Assembly (NCBI RefSeq): GCF_001187725.1
Contig: NZ_LGIQ01000005.1
Span: forward strand, 761,021 to 825,020
Source of the DNA: Brevibacillus reuszeri
GTDB taxonomy: Bacteria; Bacillota; Bacilli; Brevibacillales; Brevibacillaceae
DNA length: 64,000 nucleotides
Direction: 5' to 3'
Shown one piece after another: positions 1 to 8,707 of the stretch; position 1 is the first letter of the stretch; each line of letters begins with the position of its first letter. The translations under genes were made by a program, and so were the position numbers. Below the pieces are notes generated by a model that was given only the letters and a program-made list of their open reading frames with translations, was not told where the DNA came from and ran no database searches.

Positions 1-626
1 TGTTTAAACTGCTGCTCTTGCTTCCAATCGCGTACAGAGATGGCGACAAGCGGCTTGGTCGGGTCTGCAAACATGCCGTCGAGCAGCTCGCGGCCGCGCT
101 CATCCGAGACGTCCTCGGGTGAAATGGTAAGCGCAGGGTCAGCTGTTATATGGATAGGCGCTTTTTTAACGCCACAAGCTTTGAAGTCTTCTCCTGACTC
201 GTAATCGCGAGCCGTGATCACATCGACGCGATTCACCACGCGTTTGATCATGGAGCGACTGAGAGGCTTGAGGATGGGTCCAAACCCCTGTGCGTAGAAA
301 ACCACGGGTTTGCCCAATAGCTTGGCAATGGTGACGATGCCCAGGTAGTAGAGAACGCTACGCGGACTGGTTACGTCCTGCATCAAGGTTCCGCCGCCCA
401 TCACAAGCATGTCACTTCGCGAAAGCTCGCGGACGATGGTTCCGAAGCTCCAGCGGTTAAAAGCCTCAATCCCAAACAATTCCGCCGTCCGTTCAGGTTG
501 ATTGGACAAGACGGCCAGAGAGATATTCGGTTGTTCCCGCTTGAGGGAGCTGATGATGCCGTAAAGGACCACATCGTCTCCGGCATTATTAAAGCCGTAG
601 TACCCGGAGATGAGAATTCGCGACAT
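1..626 (-). CDS. csaB: Polysaccharide pyruvyl transferase CsaB, 3' end cut by window edge
   Basis: Reading the minus strand from an ATG at 626 gives an open frame of 208 codons that runs off the left edge. The N-terminus is MSRILISGYYGFNNAGDD, typical of CsaB-like pyruvyl transferases, and a GGGT segment near residue 75 and an FYAQGFGP segment near residue 105 also fit. The family transfers pyruvate onto a secondary cell-wall polymer so that SLH-domain S-layer proteins can bind, which suits a Brevibacillus-like cell with an S-layer. An AGAAAGAAGG ribosome binding site precedes the ATG. The catalytic C-terminal half is outside the window. The family is fairly sure; the symbol is by resemblance. 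Confidence 0.82.
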   Translation of the reverse strand, partial: MSRILISGYYGFNNAGDDVVLYGIISSLKREQPNISLAVLSNQPERTAELFGIEAFNRWSFGTIVRELSRSDMLVMGGGTLMQDVTSPRSVLYYLGIVTIAKLLGKPVVFYAQGFGPILKPLSRSMIKRVVNRVDVITARDYESGEDFKACGVKKAPIHITADPALTISPEDVSDERGRELLDGMFADPTKPLVAISVRDWKQEQQFK

Positions 627-711
627 GGAGTGAACCTTCTTTCTATATCAAACGTACAGGAAAAATACATTCTCAAGTATAATCGAGTAAACAAGGGGAA
701 GTAAAGCAACC

Positions 712-828
712 CTAGAACAAATAGAGGAAGCCCATTGCGAACATGCCGATGCCGAGAATAATCAAGGCAATCATAACAAAGTAAAGTCCTTTGTTTTTGC
801 GGCGTCGGTAAAAAAATTCGTCGAACAT
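712..828 (-). CDS. Small single-pass membrane protein, 38 aa
   Basis: A short minus-strand frame starts at an ATG (828 to 826) with an AGGGAGGT ribosome binding site at good spacing and ends at a TAG at 712. The product begins MFDEFFYRRRKNKG, a charged positive N-terminus, followed by one hydrophobic stretch of about 20 residues to the C-terminus. This is the pattern of a one-helix membrane peptide with the N-terminus inside. It lies just upstream of csaB on the same strand and may be co-transcribed. I do not recognise a family. The strong start signal and clean topology make a real gene likely despite its size. Confidence 0.6.
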   Translation of the reverse strand: MFDEFFYRRRKNKGLYFVMIALIILGIGMFAMGFLYLF

Positions 829-990
829 GGTTAACCTCCCTGCGGTAAAATAGTCCATTCTATTATCATAACATGTATCCTATCATCCTTGCCATCCGCA
901 GATGGAAAGTAAGAGAATCGTTGTCTCGGCAAGCACCCTTTTCTGTCGGACAGCTGAAAGTAGAATACATGAAAAGGAGCTAACGAAAGC

Positions 991-1914
991 ATGGAAAGTA
1001 TGTGGCTAAAATACACCTTACTGGTAGAAGCAGATATCGAGGACTTGTTTGTAGCTGAGGTTTTGGCAAGTCCGTATACACTCGGCTGGATTGAGCCGCA
1101 AATTGAGGTTCTCACCACTGAAAATGGATACGATTATGCCGAGAATACCGAAGGCCCACTCGTTGGCTATTTGTTTGAGCCTGAGCAAGACAGTGAGGAA
1201 GAGCATGTGGCGCGGCTGAAAGAATTCCTTACTCGCTGGGGTGGTCAGGTGACCTTGAAAGAGGTTGAGCAGGTGCCGGAAGAGAACGATTCATGGAAAG
1301 AGGAATTCCGCGAAGTACAGATTGGCAATTGGTGGGTGGCACCAACTTGGACAGATCCGGCTATTTTGGAAAAGGCAGAGCATGTGCTGTGGATTGATCC
1401 AGGGGCGGCATTTGGCACAGGCTATCATGGGACGACGCAGGATGTGCTGCTCTTTTTGCAAGAGCTGGAGATCGCAGGCAAAAAAGTGCTCGATATTGGT
1501 GCCGGCTCCGGCATTTTGACCTTGTACTGTGCCTTGAATGGTGCAGCTTATCCGGTTTGGGCAGTCGACATCAATTCCCAGAGCGAATATCAAGTGAGGG
1601 TCAATACAGCAAACAATCACTTGCCACAGGAAGCTGTTCAGATCGTAATCGGGGATGTATGTAAAAATGAGATTGCGAATCAGCTTCTCGAACAGGCTGA
1701 CCTGATCTTGGTTAATATTGGCGGCGATGAGAACATAGCGATGCTCCCGGTAGTCTCCGAGCGAATCGCGCCAAATGGAATGGTGATTCTGTCCGGTATC
1801 GTAGACTGGAATCGTGATGCAGTTCTTTCTGCTTACGAGGAAGCGGGCTTTGCAGCTGCCGGGGAACGACATTCAGACGAATGGGTAACCATTCTAATGA
1901 AACGAAACGCGTAG
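991..1914 (+). CDS. PrmA-like ribosomal protein L11 methyltransferase
   Basis: The 307-residue product has the PrmA layout: an N-terminal substrate-recognition half and a C-terminal Rossmann methyltransferase fold. The SAM-binding motif VLDIGAGSG is at about residues 166-174, preceded by FGTGYHGTT near 141-149. PrmA trimethylates lysines of ribosomal protein L11 in E. coli. The usual catalytic-loop NI(L/V)AN is replaced here by VNIGGDEN near 241-248, so this may be a divergent paralogue with another protein substrate. The start is fixed by AAAAGGAG upstream of 991. It lies 67 bp before the thiolase and could share its transcript. Confidence 0.75.
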   Translation: MESMWLKYTLLVEADIEDLFVAEVLASPYTLGWIEPQIEVLTTENGYDYAENTEGPLVGYLFEPEQDSEEEHVARLKEFLTRWGGQVTLKEVEQVPEENDSWKEEFREVQIGNWWVAPTWTDPAILEKAEHVLWIDPGAAFGTGYHGTTQDVLLFLQELEIAGKKVLDIGAGSGILTLYCALNGAAYPVWAVDINSQSEYQVRVNTANNHLPQEAVQIVIGDVCKNEIANQLLEQADLILVNIGGDENIAMLPVVSERIAPNGMVILSGIVDWNRDAVLSAYEEAGFAAAGERHSDEWVTILMKRNA

Positions 1915-1981
1915 ATCCAATTGTAACTCACATATGCGACAATAGAGAAAAATACGATAGCATAATGGAGGGGGAAACGAG

Positions 1982-3157
1982 ATGGAGCATGTAGTCATTG
2001 CTGCTGCTGGACGAACGCCAATAGGCACGTTTGGTGGGGTCCTGAGAGATGTAAGCGCTCGCAAGCTGGCAGAAACAGTCATTCGCGGAGTATTGGAAAA
2101 ATCGGGAGTAGAGGCTACCCAGATTGATGAAGTCGTTCTGGGCAATTGTATTCAGCGCTCGGATGAGGCGAATATCGCCCGTGTAGTGGCGCTGGATGCA
2201 GGGCTTGGCAAGGAGGTAACTGGCTATACGATTCAGCGGCAATGCGCGTCCGGGATGCAAGCGATGGTCAGCGGAGCCTCGCAAATCCTCTTGGGTGACA
2301 GTGAAATTGTCATCGCAGGTGGAGTAGAGAGCATGAGTAATGCGCCTTATGTGCTGAAAAATGCGCGCTGGGGCAAACGGCTCATGCATGGAGAAATGAC
2401 AGACGCCATGTGGGATTTGCTCACAGACCCCCACCACAAGATCTTGATGGGAGAGACAGCGGAGCGCTTGGCAGACCGCTATGGCATCACACGTGAGGAG
2501 CAGGATGAAATTGCCGTGCGCAGCCAGCATAACGCGATTCAAGCGATTGACAACGGGATTTTCGCGGAAGAAATCATCGGGGTTCCCATCAAAAAACGCA
2601 GTGAGGAAACACTGATCACGCAAGACGAGTTTCCGCGCAGAGGAGTGACCATGGAATCTCTCTCCAAGCTAAAGCCGGGCTTCCGTGATCAAGGCACTGT
2701 GACAGCAGGGAATGCTTCTGGTCTAAATGATGGAGCATCCGCTACGATTTTGATGAAGGAGAGCAAAGCGAACGAGCTGGGCATTACTCCGCTAGGCAGA
2801 ATCGTTTCCTGGGCGGCCGCGGGAGTAGAACCCGACTTGATGGGCTATGGTCCTGTCCCTGCCGTAAAAAAGGCGCTGGCGAAAGCCGGTATGAACTTGT
2901 CCGATATCGAGCTGATCGAGGTCAATGAAGCATTTGCGGCGCAGTACCTGGCGGTTGAAAAGCTGCTGGAGCTTCCGCGGGAGATCACCAATGTAAACGG
3001 CAGCGGTATCTCGTTAGGTCACCCCGTCGGTTCTACGGGCTGTCGGATTGTCGTAACACTCCTCCATGAAATGAAACGACGCCAGCTCAAACGCGGTCTT
3101 GCTACCATGTGTGTTGGTGGTGGTATGGGGATGGCAATGATCGTTGAGCGAATCTAA
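1982..3157 (+). CDS. Acetyl-CoA C-acyltransferase (thiolase)
   Basis: This 391-residue protein is a full-length thiolase. The nucleophilic cysteine is C88 in QRQCASGMQ, the histidine is H347 in [13 protein letters not shown], and the second cysteine is C377 in CVGGGMGMA. It either cleaves 3-ketoacyl-CoA in beta-oxidation or condenses two acetyl-CoA; the sequence alone does not settle the direction. The nearby acyl-CoA ligase, FadR-type regulator, enoyl-CoA hydratase and ETF genes favour fatty-acid degradation. The start at 1982 has GGAGGGGGAAACGAG just before it. A strong terminator follows at 3207, so the gene ends its own transcript. Confidence 0.9.
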   Translation: MEHVVIAAAGRTPIGTFGGVLRDVSARKLAETVIRGVLEKSGVEATQIDEVVLGNCIQRSDEANIARVVALDAGLGKEVTGYTIQRQCASGMQAMVSGASQILLGDSEIVIAGGVESMSNAPYVLKNARWGKRLMHGEMTDAMWDLLTDPHHKILMGETAERLADRYGITREEQDEIAVRSQHNAIQAIDNGIFAEEIIGVPIKKRSEETLITQDEFPRRGVTMESLSKLKPGFRDQGTVTAGNASGLNDGASATILMKESKANELGITPLGRIVSWAAAGVEPDLMGYGPVPAVKKALAKAGMNLSDIELIEVNEAFAAQYLAVEKLLELPREITNVNGSGISLGHPVGSTGCRIVVTLLHEMKRRQLKRGLATMCVGGGMGMAMIVERI

Positions 3158-3206
3158 TCATCCATACGTTTAAACAGGCTCTCCCCGGTTAAAAATGGAA
3201 GCAAGC

Positions 3207-3246
3207 CCCTGTCCTGCGAACGATCAAGGTGGGACAGGGTTTTTTG
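3207..3246 (+). terminator. Rho-independent terminator after thiolase
   Basis: CCCTGTCC at 3208-3215 pairs with GGACAGGG at 3232-3239 and a run of six T follows. It closes the thiolase transcript before the LCP gene. Confidence 0.85.
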
Positions 3247-3285
3247 CATCTATAAGAACACGGATGATAAGGGGGAGGGTCTTTT

Positions 3286-4278
3286 ATGTTCTTTCTATCC
3301 TTTTTGAAACGCTATAGAAAACAAGTTTTGTTCCATACGTTATCCTGTCTCGCGATCGGGGCTTTACTGGCTGTAGGGTATAGTGCGTATCAGTACAAGC
3401 AGATGACGAACAATTGGTACAGTCCTCTTGAGGGATCGGGGAAAGGAACAGCGAAGCAGGCAGGGGCTTCTTTGCCGCCGCGCGATCTTTTGACAGGCAC
3501 TGAGCCGTTAAAGCCGTTTGTTGTCCTCATGCTTGGAGTCGATAGCCGGGACGGAGAAAAGGCCAGGTCGGATACGATGATGCTGGCTGCAGTTCATCCT
3601 GCGAAGCAATCGGCTTACCTCATTTCCATTCCTAGAGACAGCTACATGGAGCTTCCGGGAAAGGGCTTTGATAAAGTCAATCACGCCATGGCCTTTGGCG
3701 GGCCCAAGCTGGTCAAGGAATCTCTGGAGCAATTTCTGGATATCAAAATCGATCGCTATGTCTCCGTCGATTTTGACGGATTCAGACAAATTATAGATGA
3801 ACTCGGCGGTGTGCAGATCAACGTGAAAAAACGGATGAAGTACAGTGACCCAACTGATGGAACGTATATAGATTTACTTCCCGGAATGCAAACCCTCTCT
3901 GGGAAACAGACACTCGATTACGCACGTTACCGCAAAAGCGACCTGGGAAAAGAGGATAGCGACTATCAGCGAATTTCTCGTCAGCAGGAAATTCTTAAAG
4001 CACTGGCAAACAAAGGAGCTTCGGCCCAGACGTATTCCAAGGTATTTTCACTCATGGAGATTTTGGGGCAGCATGTCAAAACGGATCTGACAGATCTCGA
4101 AATCGCTTCATTACTGCTCTCGTATGGTGATCCGACGCCGAATGCTATCAAAACCGATACATTAGTAGGGCAAGATGAGAGGATTTGGCGTAATGGGGTT
4201 CTCGGCTGGTTCCATCTGGTGCCAAGTACAGAACGGGAACGGGTCCAAAAGCAAATTCTCAAGTCGCTTACGCCATGA
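3286..4278 (+). CDS. LytR-CpsA-Psr (LCP) family cell-wall glycopolymer transferase
   Basis: The 330-residue protein has a short cytoplasmic N-terminus, one membrane anchor at about residues 14-32, and an extracellular LCP domain. Visible family motifs are LGVDSR near 84, SDTMMLA near 95, ISIPRDSY near 114, KVNHAMAFGG near 127 and the arginine-containing RYRKSD segment near 208. LCP enzymes move undecaprenyl-linked polymers onto peptidoglycan. The csaB gene in the same region also serves wall-polymer modification. The start has AAGGGGGAGGG upstream. Terminators on both sides make it monocistronic. Confidence 0.9.
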   Translation: MFFLSFLKRYRKQVLFHTLSCLAIGALLAVGYSAYQYKQMTNNWYSPLEGSGKGTAKQAGASLPPRDLLTGTEPLKPFVVLMLGVDSRDGEKARSDTMMLAAVHPAKQSAYLISIPRDSYMELPGKGFDKVNHAMAFGGPKLVKESLEQFLDIKIDRYVSVDFDGFRQIIDELGGVQINVKKRMKYSDPTDGTYIDLLPGMQTLSGKQTLDYARYRKSDLGKEDSDYQRISRQQEILKALANKGASAQTYSKVFSLMEILGQHVKTDLTDLEIASLLLSYGDPTPNAIKTDTLVGQDERIWRNGVLGWFHLVPSTERERVQKQILKSLTP

Positions 4279-4294
4279 CCAGAAGGATGAAAAG

Positions 4295-4330
4295 AAAGGC
4301 GCTAGTCTGGATAAGAGGCAGCGCTTTTTT
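4295..4330 (+). terminator. Terminator after LCP gene
   Basis: A GCGCT/AGCGC stem (4299-4303 with 4320-4324) with flanking A and T runs is followed by six T. The stem is short and the loop is long, so it is moderate. Confidence 0.6.
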
Positions 4331-4405
4331 CGTGATTCATTTTGGTTTAATTAGTTGGAAAATAAAATATTTTTCGAATAGAATAGATGGAGGGAGAGTT
4401 TATTA

Positions 4406-4438
4406 ATGTCAATCATAGGGGGAGGCAAGGCCATTTAA
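4406..4438 (+). other. Ten-codon upstream ORF (possible leader peptide) before the acyl-CoA ligase
   Basis: ATG at 4406 opens a frame MSIIGGGKAI that stops at a TAA at 4436-4438. It has GGAGGGAGA upstream. The block GATGGAGGGA followed by ATGTCAAT occurs here and again at the true ligase start, so the initiation region appears duplicated. It may be a translated leader or only a duplication scar. Confidence 0.4.
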
Positions 4439-4456
4439 GGGATGGAGGGAATGACC

Positions 4457-6160
4457 ATGTCAATTGCCAAGCCTTGGATAGCCAATTACCCACCCGAAAC
4501 TGCACCGTCGCTGGAATACCCCCGTGTTCCACTGACCTATTTCCTCGAAGAGTCTGCAGCCACCTATCCAGACAGCACCGCCATTTACTTCATGGGAAAG
4601 CGTATTACGTATCGCGAGCTACTGCTTTTGTCGTACAGCTTTGCCAACGCTTTGATCAAACGAGGTGTAAAAAAAGGGGATCGAGTGGCGATTATGCTGC
4701 CGAATACCCCGCAGACGGTCATCAGCTACTATGGCGCTCTGTTTGCCGGTGCCACTGTGGTCATGACAAACCCCCTCTACACGGAACGAGAACTGATTCA
4801 TCAGCTTACCGATTCAGGAGCAGAAACGATTATCACTCTGGATTTGTTGTACAGCCGTGTATCATCCATCCGTTCATCTACTCCCTTAAAACGGCTGATT
4901 GTCACTAGCATCGGCGATTACCTTCCTTTTATGAAAAAACTACTGTATCCGATGGTTCAAAAAAAACAAGGCCAAAATCCGCAAGTAGCGTATGGGGGCG
5001 ACGTAGAGTCATTTCAAGCACTCATTGATGAGCAAGATCCTGAGGTGGTCTATTCTTCTATAAACCCGGAAGAAGATATTGCGCTTTTGCAGTATACCGG
5101 CGGTACTACGGGTGTGGCCAAGGGTGTGATGCTGACGCACGCAAATCTCATCGCCAATGCCATCCAATGTCAGGCAGTGCTCTACAAGCTTGTGAAAGGG
5201 AAAGAACGCATCCTCGGGGTTCTCCCCCTGTTTCACGTCTACGGCATGACAACTGTGATGAACAAAGGCATTTCGATTGCAGCCGAAATCATTTTGGTAC
5301 CCAAATATGAGGTCAAAGAAATCTTTTCGATGATTGATAAAAGAAAGCCTACGCTGTTTCCCGGTGCACCTACGATGTACATTGCCCTGATCAACCACCC
5401 TGATTTGCAAAAGCATGATTTATCCTCGATCGAGGCATGCGTGAGCGGATCGGCTCCATTGCCCATTGAGGTCAAAAACAAATTTGAGGAGCTGACAAAA
5501 GGCAAGCTTGTAGAAGGTTATGGGCTTACCGAAGCCTCTCCAGTCACCCATTCCAACCCGATTTGGGGAAAAGGCATTACAGGAAGTGTAGGCTTGCCTT
5601 GGCCTGATACAGATTGCCGTATCATGGACATGGCAACGGGCGAGGAGCTTCCCCAGGGGGAAATCGGCGAGCTGGCAGTTTGCGGCCCACAGGTTATGAA
5701 AGGCTACTGGAATCGACCAGAGGAAACGGCTGCGGTGCTCAAGGATGGCTGGCTATTTACCGGGGACATGGGGTACATGGACGAACAAGGTTACTTCTAT
5801 ATCGTAGACCGGAAAAAGGACATGATTATTGCGGGAGGCTTCAATATTTATCCGCGTGAAGTCGAGGAGGTATTATTTGAGCACCCCGCGATCCAGGAGG
5901 CAGCAGTTATCGGTGTGCCAGATGCGTACCGGGGAGAAACGGTAAAGGCATTTATTGTTTTCAAGGAAGGTCAGACTGCAGGCGAGGAAGAGCTGGAGGC
6001 TCATTGCCGTCAGCGGTTAGCTGCCTACAAAATCCCGCGACAATATGAATTTCGTTCTACCCTTCCCAAGACGATCGTCGGAAAAGTCCTCAGGCGACAG
6101 CTTCAGGATGAGGATCAAAAGCGGAGAGAAGAAGCGACAGACGATATCAAAACGAGCTGA
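4457..6160 (+). CDS. Long-chain fatty acid–CoA ligase
   Basis: This AMP-forming acyl-CoA synthetase (567 residues from the chosen start) activates fatty acids for beta-oxidation. The phosphate-binding motif YTGGTTGVAKG is at about residue 213, the adenylation core includes EGYGLTEASP, and GWLFTGDMGY, DRKKDMIIAGGFNIYPREVE and the C-terminal catalytic KTIVGKVLRR follow in order. All motifs expected of a working FadD/LcfA enzyme are present. Three in-frame ATGs exist at 4442, 4451 and 4457; the last is chosen because GGAGGGA at 4444-4450 is correctly spaced only from it. The gene is followed by the FadR-type regulator. Confidence 0.92.
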   Translation: MSIAKPWIANYPPETAPSLEYPRVPLTYFLEESAATYPDSTAIYFMGKRITYRELLLLSYSFANALIKRGVKKGDRVAIMLPNTPQTVISYYGALFAGATVVMTNPLYTERELIHQLTDSGAETIITLDLLYSRVSSIRSSTPLKRLIVTSIGDYLPFMKKLLYPMVQKKQGQNPQVAYGGDVESFQALIDEQDPEVVYSSINPEEDIALLQYTGGTTGVAKGVMLTHANLIANAIQCQAVLYKLVKGKERILGVLPLFHVYGMTTVMNKGISIAAEIILVPKYEVKEIFSMIDKRKPTLFPGAPTMYIALINHPDLQKHDLSSIEACVSGSAPLPIEVKNKFEELTKGKLVEGYGLTEASPVTHSNPIWGKGITGSVGLPWPDTDCRIMDMATGEELPQGEIGELAVCGPQVMKGYWNRPEETAAVLKDGWLFTGDMGYMDEQGYFYIVDRKKDMIIAGGFNIYPREVEEVLFEHPAIQEAAVIGVPDAYRGETVKAFIVFKEGQTAGEEELEAHCRQRLAAYKIPRQYEFRSTLPKTIVGKVLRRQLQDEDQKRREEATDDIKTS

Positions 6161-6308
6161 TGGGAAGAAGGGACACCTGGGGTCGCTTTCCCGCCAGGAA
6201 GGCGCCCTGTTTTATGCTATTTCGGTGTATGACAGTTCTGTTAATCAGACTTTTGCGCTGCAAAGGAAAATCGCATCATCGCTAAGAATTACTGACCAGA
6301 GGCGATGT

Positions 6309-6360
6309 TTGACACGTTGCTATGCCTATATTAAACTGCATATGAATGAGTCATCATTCA
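6309..6360 (+). promoter_or_regulatory. Autoregulatory promoter region with FadR-type operator
   Basis: TGAATGAGTCATCATTCA at 6343-6360 is an 18-bp site with perfect 7-bp arms (TGAATGA/TCATTCA). It closely resembles the known Bacillus subtilis FadR box. A TTGACA at 6309-6314 and an AT-rich TATTAAACT segment lie upstream, so the operator probably overlaps the transcription start of the regulator gene. The exact -10 is unclear. Confidence 0.7.
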
Positions 6361-6395
6361 TTTTATTGTCAGCGCGAGTAAAGGTGGAGGTATGT

Positions 6396-6986
6396 ATGGC
6401 AAAGAAGACGGGGGAAAAGTATCAGGCCATTATTGATGCTGCTGTTCGTGTCATCGCACGGCAGGGCTATTATAGCGCCCAGGTATCAAAGATTGCAAAA
6501 GAGGCGAAGGTAGCAGACGGCACCATATACCTCTATTTTGAAAACAAGGACGATATTTTGATTTCGCTTTTCAATGAAAAGATGGGGCAGTTTGTGGAGA
6601 CGAATCGTAAGCGCGTCTCGGAAGCGAAGACGGCCGAACAAAAATTATACGTACTCGTCCATACGCATCTCAGTCAGTTATCAGAGGATCATGACTTGGC
6701 AAAAGTGACGCAGATCGAGCTTCGTCAATCCAATCAGGAGATCAATGAAGGAATTGGCACTGTGATGAAGCAATATTTCAACCTGATTGAAGAGGTCATC
6801 ATGGAAGGGATGAAGCAAGGTATTTTCCGTCCAGACATTGAAGTGCGGATTGCCAGAAAAATGATCTTCGGAACATTGGATGGAGTGACGACATCATGGG
6901 TTATGAAGCAGTGTAAGTACGAGCTTGTCTCCCACGTTGATTCTATTTATAATCTCTTCCTGTTAGGAATGAAGGGAAAAGAATGA
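6396..6986 (+). CDS. fadR: TetR-family fatty-acid degradation repressor, FadR type
   Basis: The 196-residue protein begins MAKKTGEKYQAIIDAA and carries a TetR helix-turn-helix at about residues 27-48 (VSKIAKEAKVADGTIYLYF). The C-terminal ligand domain fits Bacillus FadR (YsiA), which binds long-chain acyl-CoA and releases its boxes. The frame is open further upstream, but AAGGTGGAGG at 6381-6390 places the start at 6396, and length then matches the family. Its own promoter carries the FadR palindrome at 6343. The position between the acyl-CoA ligase and the hydratase–ETF genes supports control of beta-oxidation. Confidence 0.88.
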   Translation: MAKKTGEKYQAIIDAAVRVIARQGYYSAQVSKIAKEAKVADGTIYLYFENKDDILISLFNEKMGQFVETNRKRVSEAKTAEQKLYVLVHTHLSQLSEDHDLAKVTQIELRQSNQEINEGIGTVMKQYFNLIEEVIMEGMKQGIFRPDIEVRIARKMIFGTLDGVTTSWVMKQCKYELVSHVDSIYNLFLLGMKGKE

Positions 6987-7036
6987 AAGAAAAGCTTTTT
7001 TTGCTTCCCAACGTTTGTTACAATGAGTAAAATGAT

Positions 7037-7054
7037 ACTGAGCGGTCGCTCGGT
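7037..7054. promoter_or_regulatory. 18-bp palindrome ahead of enoyl-CoA hydratase (candidate TetR-type operator)
   Basis: ACTGAGCGGTCGCTCGGT is palindromic at 16 of 18 positions. It lies 37 bp before the hydratase start, where an operator would act. It does not match the FadR box, so another regulator is implied. A degenerate copy lies before the liv genes at 10803. Confidence 0.5.
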
Positions 7055-7090
7055 AAAGACTTTTATTTGATAGAGTCTGGGGGGAGAGGG

Positions 7091-7864
7091 ATGGATTTGC
7101 AATGGAATGTGCAAGTAGTTGATCGTGTAGCGCTGGTGACAATCAACAATCCACCGGCTAATGCGCTCAGTAAATCCATGTTTGAGCAATTGAGCGAACT
7201 TTTGGATCAATGGGAAAACGATGAGCAAATCAAGACGATCGTTTTTACCGGCGAGGGACGTTTTTTCATTGCTGGGGCGGACATTAAAGAATTCACCCAA
7301 CTGCAAAGTGAAGACGCGGTGGTATTGTCCAAGTTTGGCCAACGGGTGTTTGACCGCGTGGAAAAATTTCCGAAGCCGATCATCGCAGCTATTAATGGTG
7401 CATGCCTCGGTGGAGGACTGGAGCTCGCAATGGCGTGCCACATCAGACTAGCTGCTGCAGATGCCAGATTGGGACTGCCGGAGCTGAATCTCGGACTGAT
7501 TCCTGGCTACGGTGGAACACAGCGCTTGCCTAGATTGGTGGGCCGTGGAAAAGCAACGCAAATGACCCTGACCTCAGAAATGATCAGTGGCGAGGAAGCC
7601 CTGCGCATCGGACTTGTGGAAGCGGTTTATCCGGTTGAAGAATTAGTAGATGCAGCTAAAAAGCTGGCCGAAGTCATCTCCCAAAAGAGTGCAGTCACAA
7701 TCAAGCTAGCACTTCAAGCCATCCATGCTCGCGAAGAACTCTCCCTGTCAGAAGGTTTGGATTATGAAGCGCAGCTGTTTGGAGAAGCGTTTGCCACTGA
7801 AGATGCAAAAGAAGGCGTAGCTGCCTTTCTGGAAAAGCGCAAGCCGCAGTTTTCAGATCGGTAG
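7091..7864 (+). CDS. Enoyl-CoA hydratase
   Basis: The 257-residue crotonase-fold protein hydrates trans-2-enoyl-CoA to 3-hydroxyacyl-CoA. The oxyanion-hole segment FFIAGADIKEF is near residue 58. The two catalytic glutamates are in ACLGGGLELAMAC near 105-117 and LPELNLGLIPGYGGTQRL near 130-147. The start at 7091 follows GGGGGGAGAGGG; an upstream in-frame codon lacks this signal and would add residues unusual for the family. It heads an operon with etfB and etfA, spacing 51 and 24 bp, so the hydratase and electron carrier are made together. Confidence 0.92.
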   Translation: MDLQWNVQVVDRVALVTINNPPANALSKSMFEQLSELLDQWENDEQIKTIVFTGEGRFFIAGADIKEFTQLQSEDAVVLSKFGQRVFDRVEKFPKPIIAAINGACLGGGLELAMACHIRLAAADARLGLPELNLGLIPGYGGTQRLPRLVGRGKATQMTLTSEMISGEEALRIGLVEAVYPVEELVDAAKKLAEVISQKSAVTIKLALQAIHAREELSLSEGLDYEAQLFGEAFATEDAKEGVAAFLEKRKPQFSDR

Positions 7865-7915
7865 AAACCATATAGCGTCACCAGTATGAAGTACCACTTA
7901 GGAGGAGGCATCCTG

Positions 7916-8683
7916 ATGAATATCCTGGTTGTGTTGAAACAAACCTTTGACACCGAAGAAAAGATCGTCATCCAAAACGGACAAATTTCTGAGGATGGCG
8001 TTGAATTCATCATTAATCCATACGATGAGTACGCTGTAGAAGAAGCGATCAAGCTCAAGGAAGATCACGGCGGTGAGGTAACGGTTGTCAGTGTTGGTCC
8101 TGATCGTGCAGAGAGCTCCTTGCGTACAGCATTGGCAATGGGTGCAGATAAAGCGGTATTGGTAGACGATGAGTCTTTGTTCGGAGACGAGTTCACGACT
8201 GCAAAGGTACTTGCTGCGGTTGCGAAAAAAATTGGCTTCGACATCATTATTGGCGGTCAAATGGCAGTTGACTCTGGAGCAGGTCAAGGCGGACCACGTC
8301 TGGCTGAAGAGCTTGGAATCAATCACGTTTCTACTGCAGTTAAGCTTGAAATAGATGGCACAAATGTACGTGTAGAGCGTGACATCGAAGGTGATCTGGA
8401 AGTTGTGGAAACCAGTCTCCCTGTTTTGATCACTGCACAGCAAGGCCTGAACGAGCCGCGCTATCCTTCCCTTCCTGGGATTATGAAGGCGAAGAAAAAG
8501 CCGTTGGATCGTTTGTCCGCAGATGATTTAGATCTGTCGGTAGCAGATGTCGCCGCAAAAACCGAGATTGTGGGTCAATCCTTGCCAGCCCAAAAGCAGG
8601 CAGGTCGAATTCTCACAGGCGAGCTGGCGGCTCAAGCGTCGGAATTGGTGCAACTATTGCGCAATGAAGCAAAAGTGATCTAA
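7916..8683 (+). CDS. etfB: Electron transfer flavoprotein beta subunit
   Basis: The product (255 residues) starts MNILVVLKQTFDTEEKI and contains the ETF-beta signature around IIGGQMAVDSGAGQGGPRLAE. With EtfA it takes electrons from acyl-CoA dehydrogenases and passes them to the quinone pool. GGAGGAGG at 7901-7908 marks the ATG at 7916 as the start, giving the normal family length; an upstream in-frame ATG at 7886 has no such signal. It sits between the hydratase and etfA in one operon. Confidence 0.95.
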   Translation: MNILVVLKQTFDTEEKIVIQNGQISEDGVEFIINPYDEYAVEEAIKLKEDHGGEVTVVSVGPDRAESSLRTALAMGADKAVLVDDESLFGDEFTTAKVLAAVAKKIGFDIIIGGQMAVDSGAGQGGPRLAEELGINHVSTAVKLEIDGTNVRVERDIEGDLEVVETSLPVLITAQQGLNEPRYPSLPGIMKAKKKPLDRLSADDLDLSVADVAAKTEIVGQSLPAQKQAGRILTGELAAQASELVQLLRNEAKVI

Positions 8684-8707
8684 GCAAGCGAGAGGGAGAG
8701 GATATCC

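Noticed and set aside
6045..6395. Long N-terminal extension of the fadR frame back into the ligase gene.
   Set aside because: It crosses the operator and promoter, overlaps the ligase end, and a strong ribosome binding site marks 6396 as the start.
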